The notes below the pieces were generated by a model. That model was not told the DNA's origin. It did not search any database and saw nothing but the letters and a program-made list of their open reading frames with translations. A program made the position numbers and the translations under genes. From assembly GCF_900116495.1 (NCBI RefSeq), contig NZ_FPAY01000005.1, positions 62,001-126,000 on the forward strand: a DNA stretch of 64,000 nucleotides. Direction: 5' to 3'. This DNA comes from Arthrobacter sp. ov118 (GTDB taxonomy: Bacteria; Actinomycetota; Actinomycetes; Actinomycetales; Micrococcaceae). Below are positions 7,529 through 15,927 of this stretch, in pieces (positions within the stretch are counted from its first letter, which is position 1; the number at the start of each line of letters is the position of its first letter).

Positions 7529-9211
7529 ATGACGACCTCTCCCTTGGTGCTCGGTCCCATGGTGCGGCACGTGGATGCGACATCTGCGAGTATCTGGGTG
7601 GAGACCGAATCTTCTGCCCAGGTCTCCGTCCGCGCCAGCGGCAGGGAGTGGGCGGCCAAAACGTTCGCAGTCCACGGTCACCACTACGCGCTGGTGGAAC
7701 TGGACGGGCTGGAGCCTGGAACGGTCACCGCTTACGCCGTCGATGTGCACGGAACACAGGTCTGGCCCGATCCGTCGTCCGGGTTCCCGCAGTCGATGAT
7801 CGCGACGCTGACCCCGGGCAAACCGCTGCGGATGGCCTACGGCTCCTGCCGGACGAGCGTCCCGCACGATGCGTCCGGCAACCGGACCCACGGCGTCGAC
7901 TCGCTGCGCGCCTACGCCCTGCGGATGGCCTCGGACGGCCATCTGCCGTGGCCGGATCTGGTGGCCTTCCTCGGGGACCAGGTGTACGCCGACTCGACCA
8001 GCAAGCAAATGCAGGAGTTCATCCGCGCCCGTCGAGACATCGATGCACCGCCCGGCGAGGAGCTGAAGGACTACGAGGAATACGCCCATCTGTACTACCT
8101 GGCCTGGTCAGACCCTGCGAACAGGTGGTTGTTGTCCACCTTGCCCAGCGCCATGATCTTCGATGACCACGACATCCGAGACGACTGGAATACCTCCCTG
8201 AGCTGGAAGAAGGAACTGGAAACTACGTCGTGGTGGCATGACCGGATTGTTGCGGGGCTGGCCTCGTACTGGGTCTACCAGCACCTGGGGAACTTGTCTC
8301 CGCAGGAACGGGCGCAGGATGCCATCTGGCGCCGGATCACTGGCCACACGGGCGACGACGAGATCGACGTCGGCGCGGAGCTCGACGCCTTCGCGGAGCA
8401 GGCTGATCGGGACCCAAAGTCCTACCGGTGGAGCTACTGCCGGGATTTCGGGGACACCCGGCTGATCGTGGTGGATTCCCGCGCTGCCCGGGACCTGACA
8501 CCGGACGACCGCGCCCTTGTAGATGATGCGGAACTTGCCTGGCTTGACGGCCGGATGCGTGGCGGACTCCGCCATCTGCTCGTCGCGACGTCTCTTCCCT
8601 TCCTGCTACCGATGGGCCTGCACTACGTCGAGTCGTGGAATGAGGCCGTCTCCGAGGGTGCGTGGGGGAAACATGCCGCCCGGGCCGGCGAGAAGCTGCG
8701 CCGCGCGGTGGACCTGGAGCATTGGGCCGCCTTCCAAAACAGTTTCCGCCAAGTGGCCGCCATGGCGAACGAGGTCGCCGATGGCAAACGTGGCCCGGCC
8801 CCGGAAACCATCACTTTCCTCTCCGGGGACGTGCACTTCTCCTACGTTGCGGAGGTGGAGCGGACCTCGGGCAGCCGGATCCTGCAAGCGGTCTGCTCCC
8901 CCATCCGAAATCCGCTGCCCCGGCTGATGCGGTCCTTCGCAGCCATCATGTCCTATGGCTTGGCCACGCCGGTTGGCGCCCTGGTTGCGCGCTCGGCCAA
9001 GGTCCCGGACCCGCCGTTTCGCTGGTCCGGCATCAAGGGTCCGTGGTTCGACAACAACCTGGCCTACTTGGAGGTGGCACCGGAAGGGCTGAACCTGTGG
9101 TGGCAGACCGGCGTGGTGGATGACGGCGACCATCTCCATCCGGGACTGGAACGCGTCGCTTCCCTCACGGTAGCTCCACGGGGAGGCGCCAACAGTACTC
9201 GACCGGCGTAG
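7529..9211 (+). CDS. PhoD-like alkaline phosphatase family protein
   Basis: 560 residues with the metal-site motifs of the PhoD family: VAFLGDQVYADS, IFDDHDIRDDWN and TFLSGDVHFSYVAEV, which hold the aspartates and histidines for the Fe/Ca site. An N-terminal beta-rich domain of about 85 residues (VLGPMVRHVDATSASIWVET) precedes the catalytic domain, as in this family. No Tat or Sec signal peptide is seen, so unlike secreted PhoD it is probably cytoplasmic. The substrate is likely a phosphomono- or diester; it is unproven. Confidence 0.82.
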   Translation: MTTSPLVLGPMVRHVDATSASIWVETESSAQVSVRASGREWAAKTFAVHGHHYALVELDGLEPGTVTAYAVDVHGTQVWPDPSSGFPQSMIATLTPGKPLRMAYGSCRTSVPHDASGNRTHGVDSLRAYALRMASDGHLPWPDLVAFLGDQVYADSTSKQMQEFIRARRDIDAPPGEELKDYEEYAHLYYLAWSDPANRWLLSTLPSAMIFDDHDIRDDWNTSLSWKKELETTSWWHDRIVAGLASYWVYQHLGNLSPQERAQDAIWRRITGHTGDDEIDVGAELDAFAEQADRDPKSYRWSYCRDFGDTRLIVVDSRAARDLTPDDRALVDDAELAWLDGRMRGGLRHLLVATSLPFLLPMGLHYVESWNEAVSEGAWGKHAARAGEKLRRAVDLEHWAAFQNSFRQVAAMANEVADGKRGPAPETITFLSGDVHFSYVAEVERTSGSRILQAVCSPIRNPLPRLMRSFAAIMSYGLATPVGALVARSAKVPDPPFRWSGIKGPWFDNNLAYLEVAPEGLNLWWQTGVVDDGDHLHPGLERVASLTVAPRGGANSTRPA

Positions 9212-9263
9212 GCTGTCCGTGGGCCGCCTTGGCGGCGAAGCACGCGATCGAGAGCAGGACCGC

Positions 9264-10541
9264 ATGGTGGCCGCGGCGACGATACTGGCGATCATTTTGG
9301 TCTGGAGTGCAATCTCCGGGCCGCTTGACCGTCGCGGAATAACCTCGGCCCTTTTCTTCACCGCCGCTGGCTTGATGGTCGGCACGTTGGCGCCCGGGAT
9401 GCTCGACATCTCCCTGGAATCCGCCGTGGTCGAGCGGGTCGCCGAGATCGCGCTGGCCCTGCTCCTGTTCAGCGACGCCGCCCGGCTCGATCTGCATTCC
9501 CTCCGCCACGAGCTCGGCTGGCCCAGCCGCCTCCTGCTGATCGGGTTACCGCTAACCATGCTCGCCGGCGTGGGCGTGGGTGCGCTCGTCTTTCCCGGCG
9601 TGGCGCTCGCCTCCGTGTTCCTGCTCGCCACAATGCTGGCCTCAACCGACGCGGCCCTGGGCCAGAAAGTGGTCGCGGACACCTCTGTACCGGCCCGGGT
9701 ACGGCAGGCGCTCGACGTCGAAAGCGGCCTCAACGACGGCCTCGCCGTGCCCTTTTTCATCGTCGCGTTGGGGGTCGCCAACGCCGAGCTCGAAACGGGC
9801 CTCACTTGGGCCGTGGCCGGCAACATGGCCACCCAGATCGGCTGGGGTCTCACAGCCGGGCTCGCCGCAGGGATCCTAGGCGGCCTGCTGCTCCGCGCCG
9901 CCAACCGGCGTACGTGGATCAGCTCCGAGTGGCGGCAGATCATGCCGCTCGGCATAGCGCTGCTGGCCTACACCGTCGCGCTGATGCTAGGCGGCAGCGG
10001 GTTTATCGCCGCCTTCGTAGGCGGGATCGCATTCGGGAGCGTCTCGGGCGCACCCGGTTCCACCGTCACCCTGTTCACAGAGGAAACCGGCGGCTTCCTT
10101 GCCGCCGCAACGTGGATCGGATTCGGAGCGCTGGCACTCACCGTCGCCGTTCCGTTCATCACCTGGCAGGTGCTCCTCTATGCCGCGCTCAGTCTGACTC
10201 TGGTGCGGATGGTTCCCGTGGCGGTGGCTTTCGCCGGCCGGGGCGTAAAGCGCCCGACCGTGGCGTTCGTAGGCTGGTTCGGCCCGCGCGGGCTCGCCTC
10301 GCTCGTGTTCGCGCTGCTTGCCTTCGAGCGCGGTGTCCCCGAAGGCGAGGTGGTGCTCACCACCGTGGTCGTGACCGTCGCCCTCAGCGTCGTCCTCCAC
10401 GGCCTGACCTCAGTCCCGCTGGTGGCCGCTTACCATCGCTGGTACGCGGCTCACACCGCCGGGCACCCGGCGGCGGCGGAGGCGGCGTCGGCAACGCTGC
10501 CCCGCCGTCGGCGTCAATTCCCCGGCGCCGGACCCACCTGA
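9264..10541 (+). CDS. Cation:proton antiporter (CPA1/NhaP-type)
   Basis: 425 residues, 12 to 13 hydrophobic segments. The family motif ASTDAALGQKVV, with the transport aspartate, and DVESGLNDGLAVPFF are both present, followed by GGSGFIAAFVGGIAFG. It exchanges Na+ or K+ for protons at the cytoplasmic membrane. The ATG at 9264 has AGCAGGA upstream; a GTG at 9219 in frame would add a hydrophilic 15-residue leader and is less likely. It is convergent with the DUF3616 gene. Confidence 0.86.
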   Translation: MVAAATILAIILVWSAISGPLDRRGITSALFFTAAGLMVGTLAPGMLDISLESAVVERVAEIALALLLFSDAARLDLHSLRHELGWPSRLLLIGLPLTMLAGVGVGALVFPGVALASVFLLATMLASTDAALGQKVVADTSVPARVRQALDVESGLNDGLAVPFFIVALGVANAELETGLTWAVAGNMATQIGWGLTAGLAAGILGGLLLRAANRRTWISSEWRQIMPLGIALLAYTVALMLGGSGFIAAFVGGIAFGSVSGAPGSTVTLFTEETGGFLAAATWIGFGALALTVAVPFITWQVLLYAALSLTLVRMVPVAVAFAGRGVKRPTVAFVGWFGPRGLASLVFALLAFERGVPEGEVVLTTVVVTVALSVVLHGLTSVPLVAAYHRWYAAHTAGHPAAAEAASATLPRRRRQFPGAGPT

Positions 10542-10563
10542 GTCGGGCTGGCGGCTTTCGGCG

Positions 10564-11673
10564 CTACTTGCTGAGACGGAAGACATCGGCCGTGATCTCG
10601 TGGCGTCCTGACTTACGCTCGCCAGCCGGCGTCCCATACAACACCAAGGCCGACCGGCCGTCGTCGAGTACGGCGATCCCCTCGGCATGGTCCTCTCCCC
10701 TGCCGAAGGGCGCGTCAAATTCGCACGTGAGGTCCTCGTTCTGCACCACCGACTCGGCCTGCGACGTGAGCGCGTTCCGCCAGCGAAACACGGCCGAGCG
10801 CCCATCGAGCTCCATGGTGGGTCCGGCCAGGACGAGCAGGTCGTCGCCGTGCCGGCAAAGATCCCGCACGCCCAGGCCATGCAGGCGGAGAAAGTGCTTG
10901 CGGTAGGGCCGGTTGCCGGGACCGATCGGCTGGGGCTCGATGCCGGGCCCGCCACCGACCCTGAGCTCAACGATCATGGCCCACCCGCGCAGCACCGGTC
11001 CGCGCATTCCAATGAACACGCGGTCGCCGGCGACGGCGAGGCCTTCGCAGTCAATACCGTTGTCCTTGCCAGGTATTGGACCGTTCGGGGCCTGCACGAA
11101 TCCTCCGAGGTGGGGGTCCTCAGCGAGAAGGTCCAGCAGGTCCTTCCCTCGACCGAGGCCGAAGACGGCGGGGGTTTGCGGCTGACCTGTCCGGCTGCCG
11201 GCCGGCTCGCGCCGCGATTTTGCGGCCCCGACCAGGGCCTTGGTGGAGAGCCGGGCCAACACCCTTCGACGCTGGCTGACCTCCACTGTCGCCAAGGTTC
11301 TTTGCGCCTCTGCGGGCGTCGAGTTGCCTTTGACCTGCTTGCGGGCCGCACTGTGCGATCCAAGCAACCACAGCGTGTCATCCTCCACAGCGAGTCCTTC
11401 GATGTCCAATTCGCCGCCGTCTCCCGGCAGTTCAAGGAGATCGGTGAGATCGAAGCTGCGATGGGCACGTGCCTGGCCGCCGGTCTCGAGCGTGAGCCGC
11501 TCGAGGCTGGTCGTCTCGTCATTGGCGAGCCAGAGGTGTGAGCCCTGGCGAGCGATCGCGGACAATCCATCGCGGAGGTCAGCCTTCCCACCGAGTGTGC
11601 TGCGCTGATCAAGTACGAGGGTGATGTGACCGGAAGGTTCGTCCGGCCGCGGCCATCCGTTCATCGACTGCAC
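10564..11673 (-). CDS. DUF3616-type protein
   Basis: 369 residues of beta-propeller character. Repeated blades contain GSHLWLANDETTSLERL, LDIEGLAVEDDTLWLLG, IDCEGLAVAGDRVFIGMRGP and EDHAEGIAVLDDGRSALVLY, the pattern of DUF3616 proteins. No signal peptide is visible. The function of the family is not known to me; the acidic D-x-EGL motifs at blade ends suggest a ligand or metal site. It follows the phosphatase gene on the same strand after 131 bp. Confidence 0.7.
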   Translation of the reverse strand: MQSMNGWPRPDEPSGHITLVLDQRSTLGGKADLRDGLSAIARQGSHLWLANDETTSLERLTLETGGQARAHRSFDLTDLLELPGDGGELDIEGLAVEDDTLWLLGSHSAARKQVKGNSTPAEAQRTLATVEVSQRRRVLARLSTKALVGAAKSRREPAGSRTGQPQTPAVFGLGRGKDLLDLLAEDPHLGGFVQAPNGPIPGKDNGIDCEGLAVAGDRVFIGMRGPVLRGWAMIVELRVGGGPGIEPQPIGPGNRPYRKHFLRLHGLGVRDLCRHGDDLLVLAGPTMELDGRSAVFRWRNALTSQAESVVQNEDLTCEFDAPFGRGEDHAEGIAVLDDGRSALVLYGTPAGERKSGRHEITADVFRLSK

Positions 11674-11804
11674 CCACCCTCACCAGCGGCGATCGGCCCG
11701 CAGTTGAGCCATGGTTCGTTCCGTCACCCCCATCATGCACCCGGCAGGCAGGCGGGGCCACTGCTTCAGGACATGGTTCGGGCCACCGCGCGAGGGCGGC
11801 ACGC

Positions 11805-12296
11805 TCACTGCCGCAGCCACCGCTCAAACGAAGGGTTACAGAGGCATGCAGGAGAACGCTTTTCGCGAACCAGGCGGATCGCTTCCGCGCTGGGCATCCC
11901 TTCGAGGATGAGCGCCCGCGCGACGACGAGCGCCGACCGGTTGAGTCCGGCCTGGCAGTGGACAAGAGTCGGCCCGTCCGCCCGGCAGACGTTGACCCAG
12001 TGGGCGATTGCATCGACCTTCGCAAACTCTTGATCCTCGCTGTCGTACATGGTCACGAGAAGCAGGGAGCTGATGGGGTGCCCGACGACGTAGGACTCCC
12101 AGGGGTACAGCGACACCAGATGCTTGACGAAGGCGGGGAGGATCAGACCGGCCTCACAGCCGCCCTGCCAGAGATCGGCGACGATTTCGCTGACGTACGG
12201 CACATCGAAGGGCATCAGGCCGTGCTTGGAGATCCCCCTCATGCGCTGAACCGTCGGATCGAATTGAATCTCAATCCTGGTGGGGTCCACAGTCAT
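11805..12296 (-). CDS. Protein-tyrosine/dual-specificity-phosphatase-like protein
   Basis: 163 residues. The catalytic P-loop is VHCQAGLNRSALV (HCX5RS), with the Cys nucleophile and Arg intact, and an upstream aspartate in FDVPYVSEIVADLWQGG. It should hydrolyse phosphoryl groups through a cysteinyl-phosphate intermediate. It diverges from the PadR gene, so the dyad at 12381-12410 could affect both. The C-terminus (SPACLCNPSFERWL) has extra cysteines of unknown role. Confidence 0.82.
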   Translation of the reverse strand: MTVDPTRIEIQFDPTVQRMRGISKHGLMPFDVPYVSEIVADLWQGGCEAGLILPAFVKHLVSLYPWESYVVGHPISSLLLVTMYDSEDQEFAKVDAIAHWVNVCRADGPTLVHCQAGLNRSALVVARALILEGMPSAEAIRLVREKRSPACLCNPSFERWLRQ

Positions 12297-12380
12297 GTCC
12301 GCCCTTTCAGCAGGGAACCCTGCCTTAAATTCTCCGTCATTTCCGCCGGCACAGCACGTCTTCCAGCCACCGTTGACGGA

Positions 12381-12410
12381 CGATACTTACCGATATATCG
12401 TTAAGTATCG
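12381..12410. promoter_or_regulatory. 30-bp near-perfect dyad, likely PadR operator
   Basis: CGATACTTAC, CGATATATCG and TTAAGTATCG stand in a row. The whole 30 bp reads the same on both strands at 28 of 30 positions, and the central 10 bp are themselves palindromic. A TTGACG at 12373-12378 directly precedes it, so a factor bound here would cover the promoter of the PadR gene. Autoregulation is typical of PadR proteins; the assignment is inference. Confidence 0.7.
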
Positions 12411-12466
12411 CTGAATATCTCAGCGGTGACTAAGAAGTGCAACACCATCGAAAGGACGATGCCGCT

Positions 12467-13078
12467 ATGAAGGGCAGTCACGATCACAAATTCACAGACT
12501 TCGGACCGGGCAACGAGCGGTTCGGACGCGCAAGAAGCCGCCGTGGCCCCCACGGGCACGGACACGGAGGCTTCGGGCCGGGCCGGGGGTTCGGACCCGG
12601 ATTCGGGTCGGGTTTTGGGCCGGGTTTCGGTCCCGGCGGCTCACGCCGGGCCAACAGGGGCGATGTCCGCTCCGCAATTTTGTCCCTCCTGGCCGAAGCC
12701 CCGTCCAACGGCTACGGGCTGATCAAGGCGATCGAGGAAAAAACCTCCGGCGCCTGGCGTCCGAGCCCGGGTTCGGTATACCCGACGCTTCAGCAGCTCG
12801 TCGATGAAGAACTCATCGCACCCGCCGGTGAAGGCCGGCGCACCGAGTACGCGCTGACCGACGCCGGGTCGGCCTACGTGGCCGAACATGCCGACGAGCT
12901 GGGCAACGCCTGGAACACCGATGCCCAGGGATCCGGGCCGGCCTTCCACCAGAGCGTGGCCAAGCTCATGGGAGTCATCCATCAGTTCCGGTTCTCGGCA
13001 ACCGAGGAACAACGCACGGCCGCAATGGAAAGAATCGACGAAACGCGCCGTGCGCTCTACCTCATCCTGGCTGACTAG
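12467..13078 (+). CDS. PadR-family regulator with His/Gly-rich N-terminus
   Basis: 203 residues. Residues about 70-140 are the PadR winged helix (VRSAILSLLAEAPSNGYGLI, then SPGSVYPTLQQLVDEELI and RRTEYALTD), followed by a dimerisation helix region. The first 65 residues are low-complexity, with HGHGHGGFGPG and repeated GFGPGFG units, and could bind metal or serve as a disordered tail. The ATG at 12467 has AAAGGA upstream. A strong dyad overlaps its promoter, and a hairpin follows the stop. Confidence 0.88.
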   Translation: MKGSHDHKFTDFGPGNERFGRARSRRGPHGHGHGGFGPGRGFGPGFGSGFGPGFGPGGSRRANRGDVRSAILSLLAEAPSNGYGLIKAIEEKTSGAWRPSPGSVYPTLQQLVDEELIAPAGEGRRTEYALTDAGSAYVAEHADELGNAWNTDAQGSGPAFHQSVAKLMGVIHQFRFSATEEQRTAAMERIDETRRALYLILAD

Positions 13079-13136
13079 AACTGTTGAGTACTCGGTTCAC
13101 GCCGGCCGGAGGAATGGGTGCCCATCGAAACGGACT

Positions 13137-13166
13137 GCGGACCGGCTCCGCGAGGAGCCGGTCCGC
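13137..13166. terminator. Hairpin between convergent padR-like gene and genH
   Basis: GCGGACCGGCTCC, loop GCGA, GGAGCCGGTCCGC: 13 perfect base pairs. No U-run follows on either strand, so it is a hairpin of the kind often found at actinobacterial gene ends, and it could stop transcription from both sides. Confidence 0.6.
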
Positions 13167-13226
13167 AAGATGTGACGGGTTTACCGGTGCCGGATCCAAG
13201 GCCCCCCTGCTCAGGCAGAGATCCGG

Positions 13227-14513
13227 TCAGGCGGAAATCCGGTCCGCCTGGCGGGAGTGAGCGGCGTCAACGGCCGGGACGCCGTCGCCGCCCTGGCCGT
13301 ACAGCCAGTCGTTGTACTGGAAGTCGTTGTTCCTCCGGCTTTTGAAAAGCAGGTTGCGCAAGGTACGGGCCAGTCCGGAGACGTGCCACGACTCGCCCCA
13401 CACCCGGGCGGTGCGCTGGACCCGGGCGGTGCGGCCGGCCCGGATATCGTTGAACTCCTTAATTGCACCGTCCCAAGCCTCCGGGTTCACGCCGTCGTCG
13501 GTGAAAACAATGCCGTTGCTGACCTCCTGGAGTACGGCTGCGTCCTCCAGCGCCTGGCAGGCACCCTGGGCGAGGTACTGGAGCATCGGGTGCGCGGCGT
13601 CGCCCATCAGCACCATCCGGCCGGCGACCCAGTTCTGGATCGGATCGCGGTCGTACATGGGCCAGCGCATGCTGGTGCCAAGGTTTTTCAGCGCTTCCTG
13701 GACGGCCGGGACGCAATCCTTGTACGCAGCCTCGAGCTCGTCCACTCCCCCGTACTGCTCCTCGCCGCGTTCGAAGGAAGCGGACTTGAAAACGGCCACG
13801 GTGTTCAGCAGCTCGCCCTTGCGCAGCGGGTACTGCACGAGGTGGCAGTCCGGTCCGAGGTAGACGATGACGTCCTCGAGGTCTGCCCTGGGCGTGTTTT
13901 CGGTGATCGGCACGGTGCCGCGGTAGGCGACATAGGCCGAGGGCACCGGCTCGTCGTTGGCAACCAGCGGGCGCAGGGTGGACTTGAGCCCGTCGGCGCC
14001 GATCACGACGTCGGCCTCGTAATCCACACCGGCAGCCGTGTGGGCCACGCCCCGGCCGTTCACGGTCTCAACACTTTCGACCATGACGTTGTTGACGAGT
14101 TTGACGCCCGCGGCCTCACAGCCTTCGAGCAGGACCCGGTGCAGGTCGCTGCGGTGGATCACGACGTACGGCGCACCGTAGCGTTCCTCGAACTCCCCGC
14201 CGAGGCTCTGGCGCGTGAGCTCCTCGCCGGTGACGGCGTCGCGGAAGACCAAGTGCTTGGGCTGGACGCCGATTGCCAGTGCCTTTTCCAGCAGGCCCCA
14301 GCGCTTTAGGACGCGGGAGGCGTTGGGGGCCATCTGCAGGCCCGCGCCGACCTCGCCGAATTCGGGGGCCCGCTCCACGAGAGTGACGTTGGCGCCGTTT
14401 TCCCGCAGCGCGAGGGCTCCGGCCAGTCCGGCCATTCCCCCTCCGATGACCAGAACATCGGTGGACAGGACATCAGTGGACAGGACATCAGTGGACGGGG
14501 CGTGCTCAGACAT
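13227..14513 (-). CDS. genH: 3-hydroxybenzoate 6-hydroxylase (FAD monooxygenase)
   Basis: 428 residues, group A flavin monooxygenase. The FAD fold opens with VLVIGGGMAGLAGALALREN; the second signature VVIGADGLKSTLRP and the FAD pyrophosphate motif MVLMGDAAHPMLQYLAQGA are intact. It should convert 3-hydroxybenzoate to gentisate with NADH and O2. Its place next to genK and divergent from genR-genDFM matches the Corynebacterium gen cluster, which is the main ground for the substrate. A 15-bp unit repeated three times adds STDVLSTDVLSTDVL just before the FAD fold. CAGGAG precedes the ATG; the gene overlaps genK by 8 bp. Confidence 0.88.
   Translation of the reverse strand: MSEHAPSTDVLSTDVLSTDVLVIGGGMAGLAGALALRENGANVTLVERAPEFGEVGAGLQMAPNASRVLKRWGLLEKALAIGVQPKHLVFRDAVTGEELTRQSLGGEFEERYGAPYVVIHRSDLHRVLLEGCEAAGVKLVNNVMVESVETVNGRGVAHTAAGVDYEADVVIGADGLKSTLRPLVANDEPVPSAYVAYRGTVPITENTPRADLEDVIVYLGPDCHLVQYPLRKGELLNTVAVFKSASFERGEEQYGGVDELEAAYKDCVPAVQEALKNLGTSMRWPMYDRDPIQNWVAGRMVLMGDAAHPMLQYLAQGACQALEDAAVLQEVSNGIVFTDDGVNPEAWDGAIKEFNDIRAGRTARVQRTARVWGESWHVSGLARTLRNLLFKSRRNNDFQYNDWLYGQGGDGVPAVDAAHSRQADRISA
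14451..14495. repeat. In-frame 15-bp tandem repeat, three copies, in genH
   Basis: Three consecutive 15-bp units, two of them identical, encode STDVL three times at the genH N-terminus. A copy-number change would keep the frame. It looks like replication slippage in a tolerant N-terminal tail. Confidence 0.85.
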
Positions 14514-15870
14514 TGCTTGCTCCTGTTGTTGAGGGTGCAGGTGAGGGTGAGGATTTGGACTTCAGTTTGAGGCCGACAGCGGCCAGCAGGACTGCAGCGA
14601 TGGCGGCTGCGCCGGCGAAGGCGAGGAAATTGGAATTGACGCCGAGGCCCGCGGCCAGCAGGAGGCCGCCAACCTGGGGCGCGGCGACGGCGCCGATGCG
14701 GCCCGTCCCCAGTGCCCAGCCCAGCGCCGTCCCGCGCAGGTGCCCGGGATAGTGGCTCGCGACGGCGGCGATGATGAGGCACTGCGTGCCGTGGGTGCCG
14801 ACGCCTGCGAGGACCAGCATGAGGTACACGACGGTGACCGGCGGTCCCGCAACCAGGACCACGAGCGCGCCGGCGGCGACGGCCGCCGCGGCGATCGCCG
14901 TCGGGATCGGACCGAAGCGGGTCCCGGCCCAGGCCGTGATCACCGAGCCGGCCACCGCTCCCAGGTTGAGGGCAAGGGCGAAGGTCAGTGCGGACCCCAG
15001 GTTGTAGCCGGCCAACTGCATGAGGTTGGGCAGCCAGGTCCCCAGGCCGTACCAAGCGAACAGGGTAGCGATCGTCGCGAGGGCGAACAGCAGGCTGATC
15101 CCTAGGTACGGGGCGCGCAGCAGGGACTTGAAGCCGATCGGCTCCCTGACGACGTCGGTTGGGACGCCCGCCGTGTTGCCGGCTTTACCTTTGGCCTTGT
15201 TGCCGACACTGGCCGGGGCAAGGGTCTCCGGAAGGTATTTCAGACCCAGCGGCACGACGACTACAAGGGCCAGCACGGCGACGAGGAACATGGACTGCCA
15301 GCCGAAGGCGGGGATGAGCTGGATGCCGACGAGGGCGGCGATGGATCCGCCGATCGGGACACCGGACATCATCAGCGTGGCGACAGTGGACCGCCATTTG
15401 GTGGACACCAGTTCGGCAACGAGCGCGTTTGCGGAAGGCACCAGGCCGCCGAGCCCGATGCCGGCGAGGAGCCGCAGGGCGCCGAAAACAGGGGCGTTGG
15501 GGGCGAAGGCGCAAAAGATGGTGAAAATCGAGAAGACAACGGCGCAGCCGAGAATGGTTCGGCGGCGGCCCCAGGAGTCGGCCATCCGGCCGGCGAAGAT
15601 GGCGCCGATCATCATGCCGAGGAAAGCCATGGAACCGATGGTCCCGGCGGTGGCCTTGCTTAGGCCCCAGCCGGTCTCGGAGATCAGCGAGGACTGGACG
15701 GTGCCGTAAACGATCAGGTCGTAGCCGTCGAAGACCACCAACAACCAGCAGACCAGGACGGCGGCTGCCGAGCCTTTGGAGAACCGGGGTGCAGGCCCAC
15801 CAGCAGTAGTGGGGGCGGGAGCCCCCGGCGAAGACCGTTGCGGCACTGCAACAGATTGTGTGTGATTCAT
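14506..15870 (-). CDS. genK: MFS aromatic acid:H+ symporter, probable 3-hydroxybenzoate/gentisate transporter
   Basis: 454 residues, 12 membrane segments. AAHS-family marks are DGYDLIVYGTVQ in helix 1 and GRMADSWGRRRTILG in the loop between helices 2 and 3. It imports aromatic acids with protons and is the first gene of the leftward pair genK-genH. The promoter region holds one of the two ATTCTG-N5-CAGAAC/T dyads at 15911-15927, which would let GenR control uptake and ring cleavage together. Confidence 0.87.
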   Translation of the reverse strand: MNHTQSVAVPQRSSPGAPAPTTAGGPAPRFSKGSAAAVLVCWLLVVFDGYDLIVYGTVQSSLISETGWGLSKATAGTIGSMAFLGMMIGAIFAGRMADSWGRRRTILGCAVVFSIFTIFCAFAPNAPVFGALRLLAGIGLGGLVPSANALVAELVSTKWRSTVATLMMSGVPIGGSIAALVGIQLIPAFGWQSMFLVAVLALVVVVPLGLKYLPETLAPASVGNKAKGKAGNTAGVPTDVVREPIGFKSLLRAPYLGISLLFALATIATLFAWYGLGTWLPNLMQLAGYNLGSALTFALALNLGAVAGSVITAWAGTRFGPIPTAIAAAAVAAGALVVLVAGPPVTVVYLMLVLAGVGTHGTQCLIIAAVASHYPGHLRGTALGWALGTGRIGAVAAPQVGGLLLAAGLGVNSNFLAFAGAAAIAAVLLAAVGLKLKSKSSPSPAPSTTGASNV

Positions 15871-15910
15871 GCCACTACTGTCGTGGCCGTCTCAGGTGAA
15901 CCACAATACA

Positions 15911-15927
15911 ATTCTGATGTGCAGAAC
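15911..15927. promoter_or_regulatory. GenR-type operator at genK/genR promoters
   Basis: ATTCTG ATGTG CAGAAC, an inverted repeat with one mismatch. It is nearly identical to the site before genD at 16766-16782. It overlaps the GTG start of genR and follows a TACAAT hexamer at 15907-15912, so binding should block genR itself and could affect divergent genK. Confidence 0.78.

Noticed and set aside
8606..9955. 449-codon open frame opposite the PhoD-like and antiporter genes
   Set aside because: No domain, low-complexity Ser/Arg composition, and it covers the border of two real genes.
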